A stretch of DNA of 64,000 nucleotides from Centrapalus pauciflorus (lineage: Eukaryota > Streptophyta > Magnoliopsida > Asterales > Asteraceae), in NCBI GenBank assembly GCA_020465985.1, contig JAANYP010002641.1, positions 16,001-80,000 of the forward strand, in the 5' to 3' direction. The position numbers were made by a program, and so were the translations under genes. The notes under the pieces are model-generated. The model was not told the origin of the DNA. It saw nothing but the letters and a program-made list of their open reading frames with translations, and searched no databases. Positions 20,401-31,390 of the stretch are shown one piece after another. Position 1 is the first letter of the stretch. Each line of letters opens with the position of its first letter.

Positions 20401-21483
20401 AAGTGCCACAGAGGCACCAGCCACAAAGGCTTCAGGTTCAACGAATGAAGCAGGGTGAGGAGCCTGCTCCCCCTCAGCCACAGAGGCTAAGGGTGCAGAC
20501 TCAGACTGAGCTGTTTTGGCCTTCTTTTGCACAAGCCCAGCTTCAGTGGTTGTCATGGTCCTCTTAATAAGTTTGGACCTGGCTTTGGATTTTCCCTTGG
20601 GAGCAGCTTCGGGATCCACCCTCACAGCAGAGGGTCCTTCCACCAATCCTAACAGCCTCCTCATTGGTGTTGACAGGGGAGGCTCATTTGGAAGAACAGC
20701 AGTGTAGAAAACTCTATCCCCTATTACAGGGAAGGCAGCAGTATGAAGTAAAGGCTGAGAGTTGTACAAGTGCTCACCACAAATGTGCCTGAATATGAGG
20801 CTCAGAAATCTGGGGTATCGAACAGCAGCTGGTCTTAGCTCCTGCTGCACCAGATTCCTCAAGTTCAGGAAGATCCACTTAGCCATGTCCAATGTAGTCT
20901 CATCCACCAGCTGTAGGACTATTGGGATTTCATCATGGCTCAGTTGGTCAAATGAACCAACTTTGCTACTGAAGCACATCACCACTGAGGCAAAGAGAAA
21001 ACTATAGGTAGGAGACAGATCCTTCCTGTACAGCGTAGCTCCAATCTTAGGTTCTGCTACACCACAGAAGCATAGCAAATTTCCATTTGTTCATTTTCAG
21101 GCTGGGGCATGTTATATGAATCAGCAATGGGCAAATGAATAACATCCCTGAGAAGATCAGCAGTAAGCTCAATGGTCTGAGTCACATTGAGAATAGTCCC
21201 CTTGATGACTTTGGTATTGGGGTTGTAGGCACAAGTGTAACAAAACTCGTATACCATCTCCTGGTATAGGACACCAGGAGTAGCAGTCACAGCGTAGTTC
21301 AATGGATGAACTGTCAAAAACTCCACCATTTGGTCATAACCTTTGCCCACATAGTTTTTGGGGATTGTGAGATTGGCAATGTAGTTAGTGGGTTTGATGG
21401 TTAGCATTGTGGTGACTGATGAGTGTTTCTGCGCATCATCACCAACAAAAACTGGTAAAAAAAGGGTTGTTTCTGTGAGCCAT
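17402..21483 (-). pseudogene. Element B ORF3, broken
   Basis: Third ORF after pol, spread over at least four frames (21057-21512, 20227-21078, 19736-20197, 18961-19818, 17402-18964), so several indels. The N-terminal part (PTNYIANLTIPKNY, ELTADLLRDVIHLP) resembles the same position in A and E. It is followed by a segment with FPVIGDRVFY, a long S/T/P/Q-rich low-complexity middle, a coiled coil near 19100-19400 and a charged K/E/A-rich C-terminal third. CCCCCTT words at 18640, 18789 and 18824 encode K-G-E on the minus strand. No membrane segment or signal peptide is apparent. The likely original ATG is at 21483-21481, broken soon after, probably in a T7 run. Confidence 0.7.
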
Positions 21484-22187
21484 TTTGAAAGTAGTGAGAG
21501 TAGTAGAAGCACAAGACACTTAGTCGATTTTTAGGGTTCTTAAGGATTTCTGGAAATAGTGAGGAAGACGAAGATGAAACAGTATGAGGTATATATAGGA
21601 TTTGAATGTGAGTGGGTATGAGAGAAAAATATTTGGGCGGTTGATTCGAAAAATTCGTTAACGGAAAATGGAACGGTTGTTCATGTCAGAGCGTTTGTCA
21701 GACCACTTGAGCCCTTTTTAATCACTAACACACGTAACCCACGTTATCCGCAGTAATTAAGATAAATAAAAACAGAAATTAAGTAACTTAATTGTGAAGA
21801 AAGGTAATTAAAAACTGTTGGTCTAAGCTGTTGGTCAAACCTGTGATGAGTAAGGTCGTCACAGGCTGTTCATTCTTCAAGTTGTTCACTCTTCACGCTG
21901 TGCATTCAACCTGTGTTCTAATTTAAGATCAGGTTGTGTTCAATAGCTGAACAGGTTACAAGACAATGGCTTGTACATCAGTGTGAAGGAATGAGCAGGG
22001 TGAAGAATGGATCATCAGAGCAGGATGGACGAGTAAACTGTTTTTGTTCAGCCTGTTGTATGTTCAAGCAGTTCAAGGATTTCAGAAAAATGGCTAACTA
22101 CAGAACATGTATAGCATGTTCTGTCTAAGCTGTTCTGAGAAACTTGAGCAGTGTGAGACATACAAGGTCTTAGACCTTTGAAGACAC
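21484..22187. promoter_or_regulatory. Element B spacer with possible internal promoter for ORF3
   Basis: On the element strand CCTATATATACC (21588-21599) stands about 107 bases before the ORF3 ATG, with a CT-rich leader-like stretch between, which is the geometry of a plant TATA promoter. Further right (21800-22150) the DNA is dense in words around AGCTGTTC and CAGCCTGTTC. No gene is seen here; a 64-codon plus-strand frame is not supported. Confidence 0.4.
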
Positions 22188-24525
22188 TTAGTCACTTTTG
22201 TTTAACATGCCCAGCTTGCTGACAAGGTAATTAAACCTGGTTTCATCAACAGGTTTGGTGAAAATGTTTGCAAGCTGTTCATTTGTGGAAATAAAACTTA
22301 CCTCCACATTACCTTTCTGAATGTGATCCCTGATGAAGTGATGTCTGACTTCAATATGCTTTGTTCTTGAATGTAATACTGGATTGTTGGAAATGGCTAT
22401 GGCACTTGTGTTATCACATAGAATAGGAATTTTCCTATACACAAGCCCATAGTCTTCAAGCTGATGCTGCATCCACGGAATCTGCCCACAGCAGCTTCCA
22501 GCAGCAATGTACTAAGCTTCAGCAGTACAAGTAGACACTGAGTTCTGCTTCTTGCTACACCAACTTATCAACTTACCACCAAGAAGTTGACACCCACCTG
22601 TGGTGCTTTTCCTATCTAGCCTGCAGCCTCCAAAATCAGAATCTGAATAACCTGTTAGTTCAAGGCTTGCGTCTTTGGGATACCAAAGACCCAAACCTGG
22701 TCTACCCTTCAGGTATCTGAAGATTCTCTTAACAGCAGCTAGATGAGATTCCTTTGGATCAGCTTGGAACCTAGCACACAAACAGGTGGCAAACATAATA
22801 TCAGGTCTATTAGCAGTTAAGTATAGCAAGCTCCCAATCATACCTCTGTAAGCTGTTACTGAAACAGCTTTGCCACTGGCATCAGCATCCAATTTTACAT
22901 TGGTTTCCATTGAGGTTTTAATAGGAGAACTTTGATCATATTTAAACTTTTTCAATAGATCTAAAATATACTTTCTTTGATTTATAAAAATTCCAGTTGA
23001 GGTTTAAACATATCAGCAGTGGAACCAGGATAATCAGCATTGATAGGTTCAGGACATGCAGTTGTAATTAGGTCAGTACACTTATTCACACAGGGTGTAT
23101 TGACATAATCATCATCATGCCCATCATGATTAACAGGTTCCACACTGTGTGTAGTGGAAGCTTTTGAGTCATCTTCACTGTTTGAATGCATGAGATCATC
23201 AAACTTTAATTCTCCTGAAACTGATTCAGGAGTAGCTTTGGTGGAAGCATTCTTAGACTCCTCAAAGGTGACATTGATAGATTCATCTATCACCTTTCTT
23301 TTGTTGTTGTATACTCTGTAGGCTTTGGAGATAGCAGAGTAGCCAACAAACACACCTTCATAAGCTTTTGGTTCAAAATTTGCCAGTTAGTCCCTTTGAT
23401 TTAGAATGAAGCAGGGACAACCAAACACATGGAAGTAACTGACATTTGGCTTCCTTCCTTTGAGCAGCTCATAGGGAGTTTTGTTGAACCTTTTCACCAC
23501 TAAGGATCTGTTTTGGGTGAAGCAGGCAGTGTTAACAGCTTCAGCCCAAAATGATGAAGGTAAACCAGATGCACACAGCATGGTTCTTGCAGCTTCAATG
23601 AGAGTTATGTTTCTCCTTTCAACAACTCCATTTTGTTGTGGAGTTCTTACAGCTGAAAAGTTTTGAGTGATTCCTTTCTCTTCACAGAAGTCTTCAAGAG
23701 TACTGTTTCTGAATTCAGTACCATGATTACTTAGCTGCTTCACTTGGGCAGAGTTCAGCATTTCCATCTTTTTCACAAATCCAATAATTTCTCTAGCAGC
23801 CTCTCCTTTGCTCTTCAAGAAGATAACCCATGTGTACCTGGAGAACTCATCAACCATTACTAGAGTGTATCTTCTTCCTCCTAGACTTGGAACATTAACA
23901 GGTCCAAACAAGTCCATATGGATTAAGAAGAAAGGAGTATCAATAGAAAAATTATGTTTGGATTTAAAAGATGATTTCCTCTGCTTGCTTTCTCACAAAC
24001 TGTGTAGAGTTTATCCTTAACAAAGATCATAGAAGGCAAAACTGTCACCAACTCCTTCTTAAAGAGTTTGTTGATGTTTTTGAAGTTCAGGTGTGACAGC
24101 CTTTTGTTCCATAACCAGTTTAGGTCTGCATTTGTTCTTGTGAGAAAACAGGTTTCAGTTGTGGGATCAGCAGATTGCATGTCCACAACATATACACCTT
24201 TCTTTCGTTCAGCACACAGCACAACTTTGCCTTGGGGATCTAATATGTAACCCATGTGCTCATCAAAGTTAACCTTGTAGCTAGCGTCACACAGTTGACT
24301 TATGCTAACAAGATTATGTTTTAACCCAACCACATAGGCTACTCTTTTGAACACTGCAGCACCAGCTTTAAGAGTTCCATATCCCTCAGTGGATCCATGT
24401 ACATTGTCACCAAATGTGACTTTTGGCCCTTTTTCAGGCCTGAGATCACTCAGCAGGTCCTTACAACCTGTCATGTGCCCTGAGCAGCCACTGTCCAAGT
24501 ACCAAACCTGGGATGGTTGTTTTTC
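22188..24525 (-). pseudogene. pol: Element B pol with RT core deleted
   Basis: From right to left: protease WYLDSGCSGHMTG (about 24490), integrase MDLFGPVNVPSLGG (23900), then QLSNHGTEF where copia integrases have SDN or SDH, so the second catalytic Asp is Asn; GVVERRN keeps the Glu. After ADMFKPQLE (about 22990) the frame runs straight into the far side of the reverse transcriptase (SIKKF-like, then KFKYDQSSPIKT), so the whole centre with the YVDD site is missing, roughly a kilobase by comparison with A. RNase H follows (YSDSDFGG, KTKHIEVRHHF) with an in-frame stop at about 22510. It cannot make active reverse transcriptase. Confidence 0.88.
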
Positions 24526-24560
24526 CTGCAGAGTGACAAGTAGAATATTAGTCATTTTTA
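24526..24560 (-). promoter_or_regulatory. Gag/pol junction of element B with splice-acceptor look
   Basis: On the element strand: AATGACTAATATTC (gag stop TAA within CTAAT), pyrimidine-rich CTACTTGTCACTCTGCAG, then the first protease codons. AG is at 24527-24526. Same arrangement as in A, C and D, although the surrounding sequence has diverged. Confidence 0.5.
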
Positions 24561-27297
24561 GGGGAACTCATCACAGAGATGAGTTCTCCTACTTCATCAA
24601 CATTTGTTGATGGACTTGTGATATCAACACTAATATTCCCTAATTGAATGGTATCAGTTTGGATACCACTCTCATTGACTAAGATATTTCCAACACTGTT
24701 TATGTTAGCAGTGAGGGAACCATCAGAGTCAGCAGGCCTCATGTCCTCAGTTTCAGGACAGTCTTTGCCAGATGTGTCTTCATTCCACATTTATATCATT
24801 TTCTCCTTTTAGCATTTTTGGAAGAAGACCTTTCAGAAACACATTCTGAGTTAATTCTGTTGATTCCATCAGCAGGTTTAGCAAACTCAATACTTTTTGA
24901 TGAATCAACAGCTTGAGTGGAAAGTTCAATAGCCACAGCTTTGCCTGTCTCTTCTTTCCTCTTTTTAGGAGGGCGGATGTCAAAGATAGGAAGCTTAATT
25001 GGCTTTTGAACTTCCACAGGTTTAGGAAACTTATTCCCAGATCTCTCAGGCTAAGCAATGGCTTTGCCTTTGTCCTTCCTGAGATGTGATTGATGTTGCC
25101 TATCAGCATAATCATTATTTTTGGTTTTGAAAAACTTATTATCATTTAAAACTAGTTTACCACTATGATTAGAAAACTTATTTGAAATCACAGCAGGTTT
25201 GCCTTCAACATGAGACTTACCCTTGTTAAAGGCAGACTGCTTACCTTTTGAAAACTTATTTTCAAAATGTTCAGCATTAAAAGGATTAGTATGCCTTTTT
25301 ACATCAGCTTTAGACCCAAAGCCTGTTTCGTCAACAAGTTTGGTGTCCACAGCTGCAGTTTGGACATGCTTTCCTTTCTTTTGCTTGTTTGAATCAGTAG
25401 AGCACTTAGCAAGCTTATTTGATGGAAAACTTATTTCATCAGCAGCTTTTGAGCTAGGTTCACACGAGCTGTCAGTGTTTTGAGGCCTGACAAACCGGTT
25501 TGTTAAGATTAATTTACCATTGACTTTTTGAATAAAAGTGTTTGGAAGCTCACCAAGAGTGGACAAGTCTTCTTTTAAATTATTAACCTCAACAATAGAA
25601 GCTGCTGTGTCAAGATCCCCTCCAAGATAGGCTTGGATTTGTGCAGGAATCTGCTGACTTATGCAATGGCTGACTTTTTGTGCAGATTGGCACCAAGAGT
25701 CAACTATCTTTTGAAGCTTAGTATGTTTTATATCTGTTTCTCTCTTTTCTTCCAGTAAAATGGAGTTGATGTGTTTTAATTCATCAAGCTTAGTTTCCAA
25801 CTTATGGAAACTGTCCAGTTTACTAGATTTTGTTTCAAGATCAACTTTAAGCTTAGAGATTTCAGATGATAAAACAGTATGCTTCTCAACAGCAGCTTTT
25901 AGATCAACAAGCATATATTCAAACATTTTAACTTTTTCTTCAGAACTGTAATCCATAAAATTTTGTACCTTATACATCATTGTAGGGTTCCAGTTCTCCA
26001 AGCTGCTGAAGGCTTCAGCTTCAGCCAGATCCTGTTTGAAGTTGCTTGTTGATGGGACATCAGTGTTGGCCATCAGACATTGATTGTCTTCTTCATCTTA
26101 AGATGAATCAGACTCCTCCCAGTCACAAGTCTCTGCCATGAGTCCCTTTTGTCGGTTAGAAACCACTGAGTTTTCCAACTTCCTAAGCTTAGCCATAGCC
26201 ATAAGGTACTTAACCCTATAGCTATCATCCCTGTTTGTCTTGTGTGGTTTGGATGAATGACCAACAGCTTTTGACACACAGTCAGCAGCTATATGGCCAG
26301 GTTTGCCACATTTGAAGCACTCAGCTTTGGTCTTATCAAATGCTTTCTTTTTAACAACATTTGAGCCTACCTGCAGCATGTTTCTTCCAAACCTTTTCTT
26401 GTTGAACCTTTTGACAAGCATGGCTATCATTTGCTCATCATCCAGTTCAGCAAGATCTGCATTGTCTTCCGCATCAGATACTTCCTCCTTATCATCAGCT
26501 TGTTGATCAGGTTGAGTGAACACATCACCCATCTGACTTACAGGTTGTCTCACGCTGGCCACAAAGGCTGCACCTTTCTTAGACATTTCCAAGGCATTTC
26601 TCTTTTGTTGCCTTGACTGCTCATCATTCAGCAAGGATCCATACAGATTAACAAGATCCATACTTCTGATGGTACCTTAATTTCTTAAGATTGTAGAAAA
26701 GTAATTCCATTCTTCAGGTAGAATGTCTAAAAATTTGTTCACCAGAGTCAGGCTGTCTTTGCTGATCCCAACAGCTTTGAGATCATTAACAAGAGCAATA
26801 AACTTGGTGTAGGTTTCAGTGAGAGTCTCCTTTGGTTTTGCAAAGAAAAGCTCATACTGTCTAACAAGATTGATAATCCTATTATCCAGTGTGATTGTGG
26901 GTCCATCATAGACAGTACACAAAGTATCCCACATTTCTTTTGCAGTCTTCATCTTCTCAACCTGTTTGAACACATCATCAGGCAGAGAGATGACCAGGTT
27001 ATTTCTGGCCTTTGCATCAAGAGCCACCAGTCTTTTGTCTTCATCAGACCATTGAGCTTTTGCTTTCTCAAATGTTCTGATTTCAGGAGCAGCTCCTTCA
27101 ACAGCAGGAGTTATAGTTGTAACAGAGGTTGGCACATAGGGACCCTCCATCACAATTTCTGGTAGTTGTACATCCAGATTCTCTAAGTAGAGCATCATTC
27201 TGCACTTCCAACCAGAAAAGTTCTGATGATTGAACTTTGGAAGTTTGCCCATTGAGCCATTGTCATAGTATGAGGAACTTGCAGCACTGTTGTCCAT
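24548..27297 (-). pseudogene. gag: Element B Gag, interrupted
   Basis: It starts at the ATG at 27297 (MDNSAASSSYYD...). The Gag fold is visible (LPKFNHQNFSGWK, MWDTLCTVYDGP), followed by a CCHC knuckle CFKCGKPGHIAADC at about 26290-26330, coiled coil from 26000 to 25700 and a basic tail. It is interrupted by in-frame stops near 26677, 26098, 25051 and 24796, the first four pieces sharing one frame, and by a frame change to the last piece (24548-24790). The second zinc knuckle seen in A and D is not recognisable. Too damaged to yield a full product. Confidence 0.85.
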
Positions 27298-27343
27298 GGA
27301 AACTTTTAGAGAATGAGAGATCTAGAATGACACACACTCTAAG

Positions 27344-27357
27344 CTGCTCTGATACCA
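27344..27357 (-). other. Element B primer binding site
   Basis: On the element strand TGGTATCAGAGCAG, two bases from the 5' LTR, complementary to initiator methionine tRNA. Confidence 0.88.
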
Positions 27358-27359
27358 GT

Positions 27360-28493
27360 TGTAAGTCCCAAAAGATATCCCAAGTATATAGCTTTAAGCT
27401 ATAGAGGGGGGGGGGGGTGAATACAGCTATTTAAAAACTACACACAGTTTTCTCAATGTTTGTATGTATTATCAACAAATGTTAATTACAAACGAGCTTG
27501 AATGCGGAAAGGTTCAAGCTGAGATGACAGATACAACAGTATGTTTAACTAGTCTAAGACTGACTTAAACTAATTACAATGAATACACTCACTAAAAATC
27601 ACTCACTGTGTTTACAAGACTCTGAGGAACAACTTGAACAAGAACAACTTAGACACTGAGCACTGTTTTATTCAAGCAGACTTGCATGCATGAAAGACAC
27701 ACTTTGAATGCACGTTCACTCTTGGTTTCAGCACTTAGCTTTTTGGCTTAATCTTTCAATCCTTGGAAGTTTTTTTTTATACTCACTCAGAGGATCTATG
27801 TGAAGCTTCTTCATTGGACGGAGTGAAAAAGGAGAAGTCTTGTTGAAAAGACAACATAAACTTTTCTGCACATTCTGAAAAGCAGACTTGTCTTCATGTG
27901 GGCAGAACTTTTGTCTTTTCACTTTGTCTACTGTTGCATTGCCTTTAACTAAATAAGGAATGTCAACTTTGTGTTTTTATTCCTTTGTAAAGGCCTATTT
28001 TGATATAAGAAAAAAGACTGTCACCCTTTTTCAAATATCCTTTTGTCTTCATGTAACAAAACAGCTTGGGCAGGCTGAGCAGTTCTGATTTCCACTTTGT
28101 CTTCGACTTTGTAAACTGATCTTGCAGTCAAAAACAATACATGAGGACTTGGAAACACATTCCATAAAGTGTTTAGCCTATTCACAAAGAACAAGTTCTG
28201 TTCACAAAGAACAGAACACTTGTAAACTGCCCAAGCTGCTCACCAGTGTAGAGCAGCGTAGACAGTTTATGTCCAGCCTGTTCAGCAGACTGAACAGCTT
28301 GGGCAAAACTGCCTTTGTTGCAACACATGCAACACATAGAACAACTTCAGGCTGATATTGCAAATCATTATCAGGTTTCAATAAGGCATATAACAGCCCT
28401 TAAATTCATCCTTCAAAAGCATCAACAGGTTTGATTAATAATCTCCCCCTCAGATGCAGAACAGGTTTGACTGAGGCCTTTTTGTGCCTAACA
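27360..28493 (-). repeat. Element B 5' LTR
   Basis: 1,134 bp, from TGTAAGTCCC to TGCCTAACA, followed by the TSD AGGAT (28494-28498). It matches 15920-17048 apart from scattered substitutions and a G12 instead of a G7 run near 27405-27417. Confidence 0.9.
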
Positions 28494-30071
28494 AGGATAC
28501 CACATGCTAGATAGTTGGCTATGTCCGCAAACCACGGGACTTCAAAATCCGTTCTCACTTGGAGGAGAAATTCGTCCAGATAATTATCTTGAATAGAAGA
28601 CTCATGAAGTTTCTCAAGAGATGGGTTCTCAAGTCTCAAAAGGTGATGATCAGCAAGATTTTCAGCCCCCTTTTTGTCTTGGATCTCAGTATAAAACTCT
28701 TGCAATAATAAAGTCCATCGTATGAGACGAGGTTTGGCATCATGCTTTGAAAACAAGTAATGAAGTGCTGAATGGTCGGTATAGACAATTGATTTGGACA
28801 ACAAAAGATAAGGCCTGAATTTATCGAAAGCAAAGACTATAGCGAGATGCTCCTTTCGGTTGTCGTATAGTTCTCTTGAGCATCTGTCAAGGTCTTACTC
28901 GCATAGTAAAGAGTCTGGAAATGCTTATCTTTTCGTTGGGCTAATACGGCGCCAACGGCAAAGTCGCTAGAATCACACATAAGTTCGAATGGAAGAGACC
29001 AGTCACGACTTATCATGATAGGCGCATCGGTAAGCTTTTCCTTGAGTAGATTAAAAGCTTGAAGAGAATCGGGCGAAAAGACAAAGGGTTTGTCCTTTTC
29101 AAGGAGTTGTGTCATTGGCAAGGTTATTTTTGAAAAATCTTTGATAAATCTACGGTAAAACCCGCATGGTCGAGAAAACTCCTTATGCCCTTGACATTGG
29201 TGGGTAGTGGTAGTTTAGAGATTGCATCGACCTTGGCGTTATCCACCTCTATTCCCACACTTTAGATTTTATATCCTAGAACTATCCCCTCACGTCCCAT
29301 AAAATAACACTTCTCCTAATTTAAAACTAAATTAGACTCTTCACACCATGCTAGCATTCTTTTCAAATTGGTAAGACAAGACTCGAATGAGTTTCCAAAG
29401 ACGGAAAAATTGTCCATGAAAACATCCATGCTCTCCTCTATCATATCATGGAAAATAGCCATCATGCACCTTTGGAAGCTTGCTCAGGCATTCCAAAGCC
29501 CAAATGGCATTCTCATATACGCGAATGTACCGTATGTGCAAGTGAATGTGGTCTTTTTTATGATCCTGGGAGCAATGGGGATTTGAAAATAACAAGAAAA
29601 TCCATCAAGGAAGCAATAAAACTCATATCCTGCCACACGTTCAAGCATTTGGTCAATAAAAGGAAGCGGGAAATGGTCTTTACGGGTGGCATCGATAAGT
29701 TTTCAGTAATCTATACATACTCGTCAGCCGTGACCGTGCGAGAAGGGATGAGTTCATTTTTCTCATTACGCACTACGGTCATGCCTCCCTTTTAAGGAAC
29801 AATCTGAATTGGGCTAACCCAAGGACTATCCGATATTTAATAAATCAAGCCGGCATCAAGTAGTTTGATGAAATCTTTCTTTACCACATCTTTCATATTC
29901 GGGTTCAACCTTCTTTGCCTTTGTACACAAGGTTTTAAAATCATGTTCCATCAAAATTTTGTGTGTACCAAAGGATTGGTTGATACCGTGAATATCAGAA
30001 GTTTTCCTAGCTAAGGCCTTCTTGTGGGCCCTCAACACATCCATCAATTGAGCTTTTTGCTCACAAGTCAA
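28494..30071 (-). pseudogene. Element F, RT and RNase H of gypsy pol (fragment 1a)
   Basis: Minus-strand Athila/Tat-type pol, read from right to left. The reverse transcriptase (30071 to about 29120) is split by frameshifts and stops. Its catalytic motif reads FMDNFSVFG, with Asn (codon 29411-29409) where the second Asp should be. RNase H follows: LPFELMCDSSDFAVGAVL, YYASKTLTDAQENYTTTE (29121-28837), then IVYTDHSALHYLF and DKKGAENLADH (28804-28500). Element B interrupts it at FADIANYLACGIL, and the continuation lies at 15919. Dead copy, older than A and B because both are nested in it. Confidence 0.85.
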
Positions 30072-30082
30072 TTTCGAAGAAA

Positions 30083-30735
30083 TTATATAGGTAATAGGGA
30101 ATCCCCTTGCAAATAAGCATATTCAAGATGATTCGAAAGTTCCTTAAGCTCCAGACCCAAAGGTTCCTCAATCGAGGATTTGGATTTAAAAGTTTCATCC
30201 ATTAAATGAACAGGTTCTTGGACTATAGGACCCGAAGATGAGCAATCGGCTACTAAGACGATGGTGTCCGCCAAGCCTTTCTCAAAATCAACAACATTAT
30301 CTTTATCATTCATAGGACATGTCTAACAAATCCTTCACACTAGCATCACTCAAAAACTCCACACATGGAAGACTCACAGATTCCATGTAATAACAAGTAT
30401 CATCAGAATGAGATGAATGATGCATGGGTTTTTCAATATCAAATGTGACTTTCTTCTCTCCAACAGTGAGAGTAAGCTTTTTTCCATAAACATCTATGAA
30501 GGCTCGTGACGTGGCCAAGAATGGCCTCCATAATATAAGGGGTACACGATTATCTTCCTCCATATCAAGATCACGAAATCCAAAGGGAAGAAAAATTTAT
30601 CTACATTCACCATAACATTTTCCACAATTCCCTGTGGATGATCGATCAGCAAGTTGAATGCTTGCGGATCGCCTAGATTGAGCTTTGAATACAAGGATTA
30701 AGGCATCAAATTGATGCTAGCTCCTAGGTCCGCCA
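30083..30735 (-). pseudogene. Element F, protease part of gypsy polyprotein (fragment 1b)
   Basis: Minus-strand [13 protein letters not shown] (about 30695-30735) is the aspartic protease active site with the Asp in DLGAS. ILWRPFLATSRAFIDV (about 30480-30540) is the second conserved block; usually it reads ILGRPF, so Gly to Trp is a likely damaging change. A stop follows the active-site block and a frame change occurs near 30560. Downstream acidic linker reaches 30083. Confidence 0.75.
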
Positions 30736-31390
30736 ATGCATTAATAACCGTAAGACTACCTATATGACAGGCTATAGTAAAACTCCCCGGGTCCAACATT
30801 TTCTAAGGTCGATTGTTTTGCACCACTGTAGAGCATTTCGCATTCATGACCACCGATGAAATATCTTCCAACTTCCTTTTGTTGGTTATCACATCCTTGA
30901 GGAATTTTGCATACTTTGGCATCTGCGAAATAACATCAACAAAATGTAAGTTTATGTGAAGTTGCTAGAAAAGCTTTATAAATTTACCAAATTGAGCATC
31001 TTCTTTTTCCTTCCTCAATCATTGAGGATATGGAATATGTGGCCTATACAGTTTCACCGGTGGTGCACTTGGATTTTGAACTTGAGGTGGGACTTGCACG
31101 GTACTTCCTTGGCTTGTGATTTGTGCCTCATCAGCTTCAACCTCCTTTTGAAACAACACATTATTAAAAACTTTGTTGTTAGTAATTGGAGGGGTAGGAT
31201 CTTGAGTTGTTTTACCGATACGCAATGTGATTGCATTGACAAACCCCTTTGGATTCTCCTCCGTATCGCTTGACAACTTTCCTTTTACCCTTCCAGCCAA
31301 TGTCTTTTGTATTTGGCCTATTTGCTTCACCAAATCTTCAATGGTTGATTGTTGATTACACATGATACTATCGTTTGTAACATCCGACAT
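30736..31390 (-). pseudogene. Element F, Gag-protease linker (fragment 1c)
   Basis: 31019-31390 on the minus strand reads STIEDLVKQIGQIQKTLAGR and GFVNAITLR, the linker that follows Gag in Athila/Tat-type elements; 30736-31018 continues toward protease with stops. The Gag core itself and the F 5' LTR are absent: the element stops near 31390, where AT-rich DNA assigned to G begins. Confidence 0.65.

Larger units (their letters stand above)
15920..28493 (-). mobile_element. Element B: Sirevirus-like copia element lacking RT core
   Basis: A 12.6-kb minus-strand element flanked by AGGAT at 15915-15919 and 28494-28498, with LTRs of 1,129 and 1,134 bp, primer site, polypurine tract, gag, pol and ORF3. 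Gag and ORF3 are interrupted, and pol has an internal deletion removing the reverse transcriptase centre. The TSD shows a clean insertion into element F. LTRs differ by a modest number of substitutions, so it is older than A. Because the ends are perfect while pol is deleted, it may have moved using another element's enzymes; a deletion after insertion is equally possible. Confidence 0.88.

Noticed and set aside
17402..21512. Several separate host genes coding S/T/P-rich proteins
   Set aside because: Pieces follow each other in one direction between pol and the 3' LTR of B and match the layout of ORF3 in A, so they are one broken ORF.
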